Made by a program: the position numbers and the translations under genes. Below, one piece after another: positions 22,709-30,969 of a stretch of DNA of 32,224 nucleotides (within the stretch, counting starts at the first letter, position 1; the number at the start of each line of letters is the position of its first letter). Where the stretch lies: positions 1 to 32,224 of the forward strand of contig CALXXA010000020.1 of the NCBI GenBank assembly GCA_944392585.1, written 5' to 3'. Source of the DNA: an uncultured Alphaproteobacteria bacterium. Lineage in GTDB: Bacteria > Pseudomonadota > Alphaproteobacteria > CAAHEQ01 > UBA3637. Under the pieces are notes generated by a model. The model had not been told where the DNA came from, did no database searches, and worked only from the letters and a program-made list of their open reading frames with translations.

Positions 22709-23536
22709 ATGACTGAAGGATTAATGAAAAACAAACGTGGTTTAATCATGGGCGTGGCAAATGACCACTCTATCGCTTGGGGAATCGCTAAAGCCGTGGC
22801 GGATCAAGGGGCAAAGTTAGCTTTTACTTTTCAAGGAGAAGCCTTGGAAAAAAGAGTCCGTCCTTTAGCCGAATCAATTGACAGTCATTTACTAATGCCT
22901 TGTGATGTCACAGATTCCTCCAGCATGGACTCTGTTTTCAAAACATTAAAAGATACATGGGGAAGTATTGATTTTGTTGTTCATGCCATTGCTTTTTCCG
23001 ATAAGAATGAACTTAAAGGTCGATATGTTGATACGACGCCAGAAAACTTTTCTAAAAGCATGCTCATATCGGCATATTCTTTTACAGATGTTTGCAGACG
23101 CGCCTCAGAGTTAATGCCGAACGGAGGTTCTTGTTTAACCTTAACTTACCTGGGCGCCGAAAAATATATTCCTAATTATAATGTTATGGGAGTCGCCAAA
23201 GCTGCCTTAGAGGCCTCCATACACTTTATTGCCTACGACTTAGGTGAGAAAAACATCCGTGTCAATGCTATTTCCGCAGGACCTATTCGAACTTTAGCTG
23301 CCGCGGGAATCGGAGACTTTAAACATATATTATCATGGAATGAATTAAATACACCATTGCAAAGGAATGTTACAATAGAAGATGTTGGAGGAACCGGTCT
23401 ATATTTACTAAGTGATTTGTCTTCAGGAGTTACCAGTGAGATTATTCATGTGGATGCCGGATATCACAAGCTTGGAATGATTAATCCTAGAAATGCTCAT
23501 AAAACGGCTGAATTGCTTGCGAACTTTAATATCTAA
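22709..23536 (+). CDS. fabI: Enoyl-[acyl-carrier-protein] reductase (NADH)
   Basis: A 275-residue short-chain-dehydrogenase enzyme that reduces the enoyl-ACP double bond in the last step of each fatty-acid elongation cycle. The NAD-binding segment is GLIMGVANDHSIAWGIAKA. The catalytic pair is Y157 and K164 in YNVMGVAK, with the additional conserved Y147 in YLGAEKYIPN. SAGPIRTLAAAGIGDF and the C-terminal helix are typical. GGGA precedes the start; a second Met five codons in is also possible. It stands alone between promoter and terminator. The NPD-like protein at 29427 could be a FabK-type isofunctional enzyme, but FabI makes that unnecessary. Confidence 0.96.
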   Translation: MTEGLMKNKRGLIMGVANDHSIAWGIAKAVADQGAKLAFTFQGEALEKRVRPLAESIDSHLLMPCDVTDSSSMDSVFKTLKDTWGSIDFVVHAIAFSDKNELKGRYVDTTPENFSKSMLISAYSFTDVCRRASELMPNGGSCLTLTYLGAEKYIPNYNVMGVAKAALEASIHFIAYDLGEKNIRVNAISAGPIRTLAAAGIGDFKHILSWNELNTPLQRNVTIEDVGGTGLYLLSDLSSGVTSEIIHVDAGYHKLGMINPRNAHKTAELLANFNI

Positions 23537-23554
23537 CGACATACTTTTCATTTT

Positions 23555-23582
23555 AAAAAGCTCCTTTAATAAGGAGCTTTTT
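23555..23582. terminator. fabI terminator, bidirectional
   Basis: A 12-bp stem (AAAAAGCTCCTT / AAGGAGCTTTTT) with a TAAT loop and a T run, between convergent genes. Confidence 0.9.
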
Positions 23583-23598
23583 CTTTTTACAAAATTTT

Positions 23599-24255
23599 TT
23601 ACTCTTTTTTCTCTTTATTTTGTAACTGTACGGCCTGTAACTGATCGATATACGCTGCCAACACGTCCATACATTGCATTAGTAAGTTAGGATTATGCTC
23701 TTTATTAGCATCTTCAACTCCTTTTAGATAAGCGTCTTCTTCCATAAGGCGCCGAGATCCCTCCCCTTGCGTCTGATCGCTCACTAAAGTTGAAAAGGTT
23801 TCCCCTCTTCCTGAGGCTGTCGCGTAATATCCCAAACAATAAGATAAATTTATATCTATTGAATTTTTCTGTTCCGGAGAATCAGAAAATTGTTTCTCTG
23901 TTGTTTTATTTTCCTGGATAATTTGCATCGCCTCCACGGTTCCTTGAACCAGCCCGGTACAAAATAACTGCGTTTGAACGGAATTCCCCTGATTTAAAGC
24001 ATCTTGTTGCCCTTCTTTAAAAGAAGGCATTTTAGAGAAAGGCTGTTTTGCTCCCAAACTCTTGCTATTATCATCAAGGAACTGAATTAAATCTGAATTT
24101 TCAACATCTTTTGTTGTTGCGTCATAATATCCTAAGCAATAAGCGAAACTGATTGAACTGTCCGTTTGCGACAATGTCATTAAATCCGAAGGAGATTTCT
24201 CTGCTTGACCCATTGTTGCTGTAAATAAAAAAATGAATAAAATAAATTTTCTCAT
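23599..24255 (-). CDS. Exported protein with two YCLGYY repeats, unknown function
   Basis: A 218-residue protein with a signal peptide (RKFILFIFLFTATMGQA). The mature part holds two homologous halves. The first has YCLGYY at about 39-44 and a Cys in LFCTGLVQ near 98; the second has YCLGYY at about 139-144 and a Cys in LMQCMDVLAA near 195. Each half thus has two cysteines that could pair, and a Glu/Lys-rich tail ends the protein. The repeats suggest internal duplication. I do not recognise a family. AGGAGG lies 4-9 bases before the start. It is transcribed alone, converging on fabI. Confidence 0.6.
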   Translation of the reverse strand: MRKFILFIFLFTATMGQAEKSPSDLMTLSQTDSSISFAYCLGYYDATTKDVENSDLIQFLDDNSKSLGAKQPFSKMPSFKEGQQDALNQGNSVQTQLFCTGLVQGTVEAMQIIQENKTTEKQFSDSPEQKNSIDINLSYCLGYYATASGRGETFSTLVSDQTQGEGSRRLMEEDAYLKGVEDANKEHNPNLLMQCMDVLAAYIDQLQAVQLQNKEKKE

Positions 24256-24474
24256 AATCCCTCCTTATTTATCAAAGGATAAGACAAAGAATTTCTTTTG
24301 TAAAGGAATGTTTTGTTGAGTTCATTATTTTTTAATTTTAGTAAAAACATATATTTTACATAAATAAAAATTAACTATTAATAAGATTAAAGAAAATTAA
24401 GTTATAAGAGCTTATATAAGAGAAAATAGATTTCAAGAGAAGAAGTGAATTTTTTAAGAGAGCGAAATTTTTAA

Positions 24475-24551
24475 TGGCGGGAGTGAAGGGGCTCGAACCC
24501 TCGACCTTCTGCGTGACAGGCAGACGCTCTAACCAACTGAGCTACACCCCC
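24475..24551 (-). tRNA. tRNA-Asp (anticodon GTC)
   Basis: A complete 77-base cloverleaf on the minus strand: acceptor GGGGGTG/CACTCCC, D-arm AGCTCAGTTGGTTAGAGC, anticodon stem TCTGC/GCAGA with loop CTGTCAC (anticodon GTC), T-arm GGTTCGAGCCC, encoded CCA. The flanking 24256-24474 is AT-rich DNA in which I see no gene, repeat or strong hairpin. Confidence 0.97.
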
Positions 24552-24564
24552 AATCTGATGGGTA

Positions 24565-24593
24565 TTTTTATCAGATTTTAAAAACAAATGCAA
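24565..24593 (-). promoter_or_regulatory. tRNA-Asp promoter
   Basis: On the minus strand TTGCAT (24593-24588), a 17-base spacer and TAAAAA (24570-24565), 13 bases before the tRNA. Confidence 0.6.
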
Positions 24594-24632
24594 GATTTTT
24601 TTTAAAAAAAGAATAATTTTTTTTAAATTCTT

Positions 24633-25070
24633 TTAAAATCCGAATTCTGAATACACTTTACCGAGCTTCCAATTTTCAATAAGATTTTTTTGAGAAGGAA
24701 CAATAGAAGAAGGCAAGCTATCTAAATTAAAAAATTTCCATTCTTGACACTTATACGGTTCTCTATTTATTACTTCTCCCTGCCATTTTTCTGCTAAGAA
24801 AATAAAATTTACAAACTCATCTCGGCACTCTTTTGTATGCAAGTATAACACCCCTACAAATTCTAAAGATTCTAAACGAAAAGTTATTCCGATTTCTTCT
24901 TTAGCCTCTCGGATTATACCAGACAAAGGAGTTTCCCCTTTTTCCACATGCCCTCCTGGAAGAGCCCATAAACCATCCATCATCCCTGTGTTTTGACGTT
25001 TTCCCAAACAAATTTTCCCTTCTTTGAGTAATAAAAGAAGAGAAACAGATCGAATTTTATTTCTTCCCAT
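24633..25070 (-). CDS. Nudix hydrolase (MutT-like)
   Basis: A 145-residue Nudix protein. The Nudix box is complete at 40-62 (GHVEKGETPLSGIIREAKEE followed by IGI), with the REAKEEIG metal-binding helix. The preceding LWALPGG is typical of MutT/ADP-ribose-type members that hydrolyse nucleoside-diphosphate derivatives. The exact substrate is unknown. It overlaps the end of the glucokinase gene by 14 bases, so it ends the long reverse operon. Confidence 0.86.
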   Translation of the reverse strand: MGRNKIRSVSLLLLLKEGKICLGKRQNTGMMDGLWALPGGHVEKGETPLSGIIREAKEEIGITFRLESLEFVGVLYLHTKECRDEFVNFIFLAEKWQGEVINREPYKCQEWKFFNLDSLPSSIVPSQKNLIENWKLGKVYSEFGF

Positions 25071-26016
25071 TCGTCCCTCCCATGATATGTTGTAATCCGA
25101 TGAAGGCCCTATGATGGGTTATGACTACATAAGTCGGCATTTTTTGCATAAATTCGGTTCTACGCCCTTTCTCTTCAAAACGTTCCCTGAAATGAGATTC
25201 CTTAAATATATCTAAAACCCCTTTTTGACGAATAATTCCGCCGGTAATATATGTTCCTCCGAAAGCGCTTAAAATCATAGCCATATTTCCGGCAACGACT
25301 CCCAACCAATCAAACATTTGAATAACAGCCTTATATGGAAGGACTTTTTTTTCTAAAGCCTCTCCCATAATTTCCTCTGGCGTCAAGGCCTCTTTTGAAG
25401 TACCATGCAAAGCACATAATGCTTCATAAATTAAGCTTAACCCTTTTCCGCAAATCACTCGTTCTGCCGAAATATGATTATATTGATGCCGTAAATAAGA
25501 ATATATTTCAAACTCTTCTTCCGTTTGAATTGGAATACTGACATGTCCTCCTTCTGTTGCGATACTCCGCCAACCGTCTCCTATAGGAATTAAATATGTT
25601 GCCCCCAAACCCGTTCCCGGTCCTAATACGGCTTTTGGATATTCATCAATAACTTCACCATCTCCTATTTTTAACAAATCCGCCGAAGAAAGATATGGAA
25701 TTGCCATTGCCTGAGGCTCAAAATCATTAACAACTTTAAGTTCTTTTAACCCAAGGCGTTGAATTAATTCCGCTTTTGAAAAAGACCATTTATTATTTAA
25801 AAACACAAACCTATCAGAGATAACCGGACCGGGAACTCCCATAACTATCCGACGTGGCAATGGTTGACTTATTTGTTTTTTATATTCTTCCATAACCGCA
25901 TATAAATCAACGTAATCTTGTGTTTGGAAACTCCTCACAGGAGACATTTCCCCGTCAAAAACAGAAAACCGAATATTTGTTCCCCCCATATCAATCATTA
26001 AAAACGGTTCTGCCAT
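25057..26016 (-). CDS. glk: Glucokinase
   Basis: A 319-residue ROK-unrelated, Escherichia coli Glk-type glucokinase phosphorylating glucose with ATP. Signatures are MIDMGGTNIRFSVFDG (phosphate 1), VVNDFEPQAMAIP (catalytic Asp), LGPGTGLGATYL (phosphate 2), EGGHVSIPIQTEEE (glucose binding) and GGTYITGGI (adenosine). Length is standard. It abuts the 75-residue membrane-protein gene with no spacer and overlaps the Nudix gene. Free glucose phosphorylation fits a bacterium that lacks a sugar PTS permease but has a regulatory PTS (ptsP upstream in the same operon) and an OprB-type porin. Confidence 0.93.
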   Translation of the reverse strand: MAEPFLMIDMGGTNIRFSVFDGEMSPVRSFQTQDYVDLYAVMEEYKKQISQPLPRRIVMGVPGPVISDRFVFLNNKWSFSKAELIQRLGLKELKVVNDFEPQAMAIPYLSSADLLKIGDGEVIDEYPKAVLGPGTGLGATYLIPIGDGWRSIATEGGHVSIPIQTEEEFEIYSYLRHQYNHISAERVICGKGLSLIYEALCALHGTSKEALTPEEIMGEALEKKVLPYKAVIQMFDWLGVVAGNMAMILSAFGGTYITGGIIRQKGVLDIFKESHFRERFEEKGRRTEFMQKMPTYVVITHHRAFIGLQHIMGGTNGKK

Positions 26017-26244
26017 TTAAAACCCCTCCGGTATTCTTGAAAAAACACACATCAAATTATTAATCATACAACCGAATCCACCCCTAAATTTATTCCAACC
26101 TTCTTTTATCGCCGCTTCCTGAATACAATTTATCATCATATCAGAACATTTATCTGTAATTTCTTTATTTGAAAAAACCCATATCATAAAACCCATTACG
26201 AATAAAACAAATCCTGTTAACAGAGCCCCTTTTTTAATTTTCAT
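26017..26244 (-). CDS. Small single-pass membrane protein with four cysteines
   Basis: A 75-residue protein: basic N-terminus, one hydrophobic segment (about 6-24), then a soluble part with C33, C40, C59 and C66, two pairs spaced by 6 residues (CSDMMINC, CMINNLMC). In the likely topology the cysteines face the periplasm and could form two disulfides, or bind metal. It overlaps the GlmU-like gene by 11 bases and abuts glk, so translation is coupled within the operon. I recognise no family. The coding assignment rests on the tight operon packing. Confidence 0.62.
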   Translation of the reverse strand: MKIKKGALLTGFVLFVMGFMIWVFSNKEITDKCSDMMINCIQEAAIKEGWNKFRGGFGCMINNLMCVFSRIPEGF

Positions 26245-27148
26245 TTTTTCCTCTTACTCTTTTATCTTTCAGCCTTGAAAAAGCCGGTATCAAAGCTCCC
26301 TTTTCAACATATACGCCGGTTCCGAAGAAAACACAAGGTTCGACTACGACATCTTTTTCTATTTGAGTATCAAAAGAAAAATATGTTGTCTCCGGATCCT
26401 TTAATGTAACCCCTCTCTCCATAAAAAACAGGCGTTTTCTTTTTTGGAAAACCTTCTCTGCTTCAGCTAATTCTTTTCTTGAGTTAATGCCTGCAACTTC
26501 TTCTTTGTCTCCTAATATATATCCGACCTTTAAACCTTTCTTTTTAGCGATACCTACAATATCCGTCAAATAAAACTCTCCGGAAGCTGTCTGATTTTTC
26601 ACCTGCTTTAATAGTTCTAATAAAACCCGCCCATTAACGCACATTACGCCTGAGTTACATAATCGAATCCGCCGCTGTTCCATTGTAGCGTCTTTAAATT
26701 CCACTATAGCATTTAGTTCTCCATCATTAATCAGCAATCTTCCATAACATCCTGGATTATCCGGTTCAAAGCCAATAACGACAACATCAGTTCCTTCTTC
26801 ACAAACTTTTTGAGTTTTTTCCAAAGTCTCTTTTGTGAACAACGGATGATCTCCGAATAAAATAAAGCATGTACCATCAAAAGGAGCTATCATATCCGCC
26901 GCAGCCAATGTCGCATGAGCTGTTCCCAGAGCTTGTTCTTGAATAAATATCTTATAAGGTTTCACAGCCTCTTGAATGACAGACATTTCTTTTGATATAA
27001 CAAACGCAATTTCATCTAATTTCATTTGTTCAAGAGTATAAAGTATTTCTTTAATAATAGGTCTCCCCCCTATTTCATGCATAACTTTAAATATATTTGA
27101 ATTCATACGCACACCGTTACCGGCAGCCAAGACAATAGCTTTTTTCAT
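26234..27148 (-). CDS. GlmU-type UDP-GlcNAc pyrophosphorylase lacking most of the acetyltransferase domain
   Basis: A 304-residue protein whose first 230 residues match the GlmU uridylyltransferase domain: VLAAGNGVRMNSNIFKVMHE, EQALGTAHATLAAADM, FGDHPLF, CNSGVMCVNG and GEFYLTDIV. GlmU then normally continues as a left-handed beta-helix acetyltransferase to about 450 residues. Here the helix starts normally (GVTLKDPETTYFSFDTQI) but stops after roughly two coils in a basic tail (KDKRVRGKNEN). The conserved Pro of the PKVMH motif is Phe. It should make UDP-sugar from a sugar 1-phosphate but not acetylate glucosamine 1-phosphate. It lies 9 bases after ptsP. Alternatively it may use another sugar. 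Confidence 0.78.
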   Translation of the reverse strand: MKKAIVLAAGNGVRMNSNIFKVMHEIGGRPIIKEILYTLEQMKLDEIAFVISKEMSVIQEAVKPYKIFIQEQALGTAHATLAAADMIAPFDGTCFILFGDHPLFTKETLEKTQKVCEEGTDVVVIGFEPDNPGCYGRLLINDGELNAIVEFKDATMEQRRIRLCNSGVMCVNGRVLLELLKQVKNQTASGEFYLTDIVGIAKKKGLKVGYILGDKEEVAGINSRKELAEAEKVFQKRKRLFFMERGVTLKDPETTYFSFDTQIEKDVVVEPCVFFGTGVYVEKGALIPAFSRLKDKRVRGKNEN

Positions 27149-27157
27149 TTATTCTCC

Positions 27158-29425
27158 TTAAATAACAATTCCATGATCGACCGCAAAATTTCGTAATTTT
27201 TCTCTTAAAGAATGAGATTTTGAAGACAATATAGACAACAAATACTCTCGTACTTCCGCAGCATTCATAGATAAGACCATTGCCTTTACAGCGCCTAAAG
27301 AGGAAGCATTCATTGACAATCGTCTAATTCCTAAAGCCACTAAAGCCATCGCGTCAAGAGGTTTACCTGCCATTTCTCCACAGACGGAACATGGAACGTT
27401 AAATTCTTCACAAGTATCCGCAATATACTTTAGAGCTCTTAACATAGGAGCCGATAAAGCATCATATCTTTCCCAAATTGTAGGATCACTTCTATCGGTA
27501 GCAAATAAAAATTGAGACAAATCATTACTTCCAATTGATATAAAATCAACCAGCGGTAACAATTCTCGCAACTGAAAAGTTAAAGAAGGAACTTCCAACA
27601 TTGTTCCAACTTTAATTGTCTTAGGTAAAGTTCTTCCTTTTTCACTTTCTCTTTGCAATTCAATTTCAAGTGTTTTTTTAGCATCAATAAACTCATCAAT
27701 ATCAGCAATCATAGGGAACATAATATATAAATCAGCACCATTAACCGCTCGAATAAAAGCTCTGAGTTGAGCTCTAAGAATAGAGCGTCTATCTAAAGAG
27801 ATACGAATAGAACGCCATCCCATCGCCGGATTCTCTTCTGCTCGATGCTGTAAGTAGGGTAGGACCTTATCAGATCCTATATCTAAGGTTCTAAAAACGA
27901 CCGGCTTTCCATTTGCATTAATCAGCGCACGTTTATATATTTCTGTTTGTGTTTGAGTATCAGGAAGTTGAGCTGTTGACATAAAAGGTAGCTCTGTTCT
28001 GTATAATCCTATACCATCTGCCATCCCGTCTCCTAAGGTTAACATATCGACTGCTAGTCCAGCGTTAATATTAAGAGAAATAGGAATACCATCCAGAGTC
28101 TGACACTTTACATCCTTTAATTTCTCATATTTTTTCCTTAATTTTTTCAACAAATCTAACCGAGCATTGAAATCCGTTAAAACATCTTCTGCCGGATTAA
28201 CAAAAACGAATCCATTATCGCCGTCGACAGCGATTGTATCTCCTTTTTGAATAAAAGAATCAATCCCCGGAAGGCTCCCTATAACAGGAATGCCCAAAGA
28301 TTTTGCGACAATAACAGCATGCATCGTCGGCGATCCTTCTTCCAACAAGACAGCTTTTATTTTTGTTCTGTCATAATCTAAGAATTCCGCCGGCCCCATG
28401 GACTTAGCAACTAAAATTGTATTTTGATTTAACCTCTTATTTTTTTCTATAATATTTCTACCAGCTAAATGTTGACGTAATCTATCCGCCAGGTCTTGGA
28501 AATCATGTATCCGTTCTTTTAAATAAGGATCCGCAATCATACTCATTCTCTCTGCGATATCGTCGGCTACTTTTTGGACAGATGCTTCTGCAGTTAATCC
28601 GGAGTGAATATAATCTGTGATTTTTTGTATCCACCCTTTATCTTTAGTGAACATACGATAGGTTTCAAATATCTCCGCATTTTCATCATTAATGTCCGGA
28701 GAAGCTAACATTTCTCCTAATTCCTTATCCATTTTTTCCAGAGCTATATTAAGACGTTTTAACTCTGTTCCTTCATTCGAAGAGACAACGTCTGTTACTC
28801 TTGCAACGCGGTTATGAATATACGCTTTCCCGACAGCCATCCCGGACACTAGGCGTACACCCTCTAATCTCGACTGCAAATCTTTTTTAGGTTTGACTAT
28901 ATGATCTGACTTGGATTCGAAATCAGCAGAGACAAGCATTTGTGCTAAAAGCATCGCGACTGTTTCCAATATATCTATCTCATCTTCTTCATAATCATGA
29001 GATTCTTCTGTTTGAACGGCTAAGACACCTAGTAACTGACTTCCCTTCAAAACCGGGACACCCATTAAAGATTTAAATAATTTTTCACCTGTTTCTGGTC
29101 TATATACAAAGCTCGGATGATCCCAAACATCTGGGAATGACAAAGCTTTCTTTTGTACAGCTATTTCGCCAATTAGACCTTCCCCCATACGCAGCATAGT
29201 CTCATGAACAGCATTTGCTTTCAGTCCGTAACTTGCAAATAATTCCAAAATATCTCCAGGTTGGAGAAAATAAAAAGAGCAAACGTGCGTATGAAGTTCT
29301 TCAGCGACAATTTCAACAATTTTATTCAATTTCTCTTGAACAGAAGTTTCTTGGATCATGACATCTCTTAACCGTTTCAGTAGACGGCGCGCAGAAATTT
29401 CTTGTTGAGTTTTCGTTTGCTCCAT
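27158..29425 (-). CDS. ptsP: PTS-Ntr enzyme I, phosphoenolpyruvate-protein phosphotransferase
   Basis: A 755-residue enzyme that starts the nitrogen-related phosphotransferase relay (PtsP to NPr to PtsN). An N-terminal GAF domain (about 15-165) is followed by the HPr-binding helical domain, the phosphohistidine domain with H369 in GSPTMHAVIVAKSLGIP, and a PEP-binding barrel. The barrel includes GIGLYRTELPFM, FRTLDIGSDK, SIGSNDLSQF and the catalytic C682 in CSVCGEMAGKP. The GAF domain in homologues senses glutamine. Partners ptsO/ptsN are not in the window. It lies one gene after the nitronate monooxygenase-like protein and in an operon with glk, so PTS-Ntr may co-vary with carbon supply. Confidence 0.95.
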   Translation of the reverse strand: MEQTKTQQEISARRLLKRLRDVMIQETSVQEKLNKIVEIVAEELHTHVCSFYFLQPGDILELFASYGLKANAVHETMLRMGEGLIGEIAVQKKALSFPDVWDHPSFVYRPETGEKLFKSLMGVPVLKGSQLLGVLAVQTEESHDYEEDEIDILETVAMLLAQMLVSADFESKSDHIVKPKKDLQSRLEGVRLVSGMAVGKAYIHNRVARVTDVVSSNEGTELKRLNIALEKMDKELGEMLASPDINDENAEIFETYRMFTKDKGWIQKITDYIHSGLTAEASVQKVADDIAERMSMIADPYLKERIHDFQDLADRLRQHLAGRNIIEKNKRLNQNTILVAKSMGPAEFLDYDRTKIKAVLLEEGSPTMHAVIVAKSLGIPVIGSLPGIDSFIQKGDTIAVDGDNGFVFVNPAEDVLTDFNARLDLLKKLRKKYEKLKDVKCQTLDGIPISLNINAGLAVDMLTLGDGMADGIGLYRTELPFMSTAQLPDTQTQTEIYKRALINANGKPVVFRTLDIGSDKVLPYLQHRAEENPAMGWRSIRISLDRRSILRAQLRAFIRAVNGADLYIMFPMIADIDEFIDAKKTLEIELQRESEKGRTLPKTIKVGTMLEVPSLTFQLRELLPLVDFISIGSNDLSQFLFATDRSDPTIWERYDALSAPMLRALKYIADTCEEFNVPCSVCGEMAGKPLDAMALVALGIRRLSMNASSLGAVKAMVLSMNAAEVREYLLSILSSKSHSLREKLRNFAVDHGIVI

Positions 29426-29426
29426 T

Positions 29427-30455
29427 TTAACCCTCGTTCAAGCGACTTTTCATTTTTTCAAGTGCTTTTTGTGTTTCGGTCACAAGCCGTTCAACTATTT
29501 TTTGCGCTGTTGTTTCCTCTTTGACAAGCCCTACAATTTGTCCAGCCATCACAGATCCATTATCAATATCTCCCTCTATTACTGCTTTTTTTAAAGCTCC
29601 TGCCCAAAACGTTTCGATTTTAGTACGAGCTTCTTCAATTGTCAATTGTTCATTCTCATAATCTTTTACAACATGTAACTGATATGATTCGAAGTCTTCA
29701 TGTGCTTTATTGTATACAGATCGAACAGGAATAACAGGAAAAGTTGAAGATATTTGTTTTGTTGTAACGGCATCTCTTGATGTAGATCGTATGTAAGCTT
29801 TTTTAAAAGCTTGATGTACAGAACTTTCTTCTATACAAATAAAACTAGTCCCCATTTGACAGCCGGCAGCCCCTAATAATAAACACATGGCAATTATTTC
29901 TCCTGTTCCTATACCTCCCGCCACAAAAACAGGTACTTTTTGAACAAACGGCAAGACTTCTTGCATTAGAACTATTGTACTGACGGGACCGACATGACCT
30001 CCGGACTCATGACCTTCTATCACCAATGCATCCACTCCGTTTCTTATAAGCCACTTCCCTACGGCCGCAGTCGAAGAAAATGCCATGACTTTAATCCCTC
30101 CTTCTTTTAGTTTCTTTATCATTTCAACAGTCGGAACGCCCCCTGCCAAAATAACATGCGTTACTTTTTTCTTTACACAAACTTCTATTAATTCCATTAT
30201 CTGCGGATGTAAAATAATTAAATTAACGCCAAATGCTTTTTGCGTTTTCCCCTGGGTCAGTTCTATCTCATTCGCCAACTGTTGCGGAGTAAAAGAACCG
30301 CAGGACAAAAAGGCAAACGCTCCGGCGTTTACCATGCCCGACACCCACTTAGAATCTGAAATAGAAGCCATCGCTCCACCGATAATCGGATATTTACTTC
30401 CTAGAAAATCCGTCCCTTTTTTTGATAACTTTTCTAATAAACTCAATTCAGTCAT
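29427..30455 (-). CDS. Nitronate monooxygenase / NPD-like FMN oxidoreductase
   Basis: A 342-residue FMN-dependent TIM-barrel protein of the 2-nitropropane dioxygenase/FabK superfamily. Signatures are YPIIGGAMASISDSKWV at the N-terminus, VIEGHESGGHVGP (flavin site), VFVAGGIGTGEIIAMCLLLG and AAGCQMGTSFI. Members include nitronate monooxygenases and FabK enoyl reductases; a separate FabI in this window makes FabK unlikely. The final 60 residues (GSVMAGQIVGLVKEETTAQKI) are typical. GAGGGAG precedes the start. It is the first gene of the reverse operon, one base before ptsP. Its substrate is uncertain. Confidence 0.82.
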   Translation of the reverse strand: MTELSLLEKLSKKGTDFLGSKYPIIGGAMASISDSKWVSGMVNAGAFAFLSCGSFTPQQLANEIELTQGKTQKAFGVNLIILHPQIMELIEVCVKKKVTHVILAGGVPTVEMIKKLKEGGIKVMAFSSTAAVGKWLIRNGVDALVIEGHESGGHVGPVSTIVLMQEVLPFVQKVPVFVAGGIGTGEIIAMCLLLGAAGCQMGTSFICIEESSVHQAFKKAYIRSTSRDAVTTKQISSTFPVIPVRSVYNKAHEDFESYQLHVVKDYENEQLTIEEARTKIETFWAGALKKAVIEGDIDNGSVMAGQIVGLVKEETTAQKIVERLVTETQKALEKMKSRLNEG

Positions 30456-30519
30456 AATCTCCCTCTTTTAAATTTCCTTTATCAATACACTTTTTTATTT
30501 AAAAAGAAAAGAATTTTTC

Positions 30520-30548
30520 TTGACTATTTTTTAAAAAAACAATTAAAT
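30520..30548 (+). promoter_or_regulatory. Promoter of the cupin gene
   Basis: TTGACT (30520-30525), a 17-base spacer and TTAAAT (30543-30548), with AAAGGA as ribosome site before the start at 30572. Confidence 0.5.
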
Positions 30549-30571
30549 ACATCATATATAAAGGATATATC

Positions 30572-30934
30572 ATGACAGTAGTTTATAAAATCGGAGAAAA
30601 AGACCTTCGCCCTTGGGGAGAATGGGAAGTGATTGATGCTGGAACAAACTACATTGTAAAAAAAATTTGTGTTTTACCACATAAGAAGCTCTCGCTCCAA
30701 TTTCATTCTCATCGAAATGAACATTGGATTATCGTTCAAGGAAATCCCTTAATTACTGTTGGAGAAAGAGTATTTACAGCGTCTCAAAATTCGACTATTT
30801 TTATTCCTGTGGGAGAAAAACACAGAATTGAGAATCAATCCGATTACTCGGTTCTTTTCATTGAAATCCAAACTGGAAATATATTAGATGAAAACGATAT
30901 TATTCGTTTAGAGGATTCTTATGGACGTTTATAA
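30572..30934 (+). CDS. Stand-alone mannose-6-phosphate isomerase-type cupin
   Basis: A 120-residue single cupin. The order is RPWGEWEVIDAG, then KKICVLPHKKLSLQFHSHRN, EHWIIVQG and FIPVGEKHRIEN. This is the C-terminal isomerase domain of type II phosphomannose isomerase/ManC, present here without the guanylyltransferase half. The His residues in QFHSHRNEHW and the later KHR fit the metal site. It may interconvert fructose 6-phosphate and mannose 6-phosphate for GDP-mannose supply, possibly for surface glycans. The gene has its own promoter and is convergent with the VirB8-like gene. Other sugar-phosphate cupins cannot be excluded. Confidence 0.78.
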   Translation: MTVVYKIGEKDLRPWGEWEVIDAGTNYIVKKICVLPHKKLSLQFHSHRNEHWIIVQGNPLITVGERVFTASQNSTIFIPVGEKHRIENQSDYSVLFIEIQTGNILDENDIIRLEDSYGRL

Positions 30935-30969
30935 ATAAAATTGTTTTCTCTTCATATTTAACTATTACT

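Noticed and set aside
24601-24635. AT-only inverted repeat after the Nudix gene
   Set aside because: The pairing consists only of A and T in a homopolymer-rich stretch, too weak to call a terminator.
29427-30455. FabK enoyl-ACP reductase
   Set aside because: FabK shares this fold, but a typical FabI is present at 22709 and the flavin-site sequence reads more like nitronate monooxygenase; the general family name was kept.
30085-30471. Plus-strand frame of 128 codons opposite the NPD-like gene
   Set aside because: It mirrors the FMN oxidoreductase, whose motifs are clear on the other strand, and has a codon pattern of a shadow frame.
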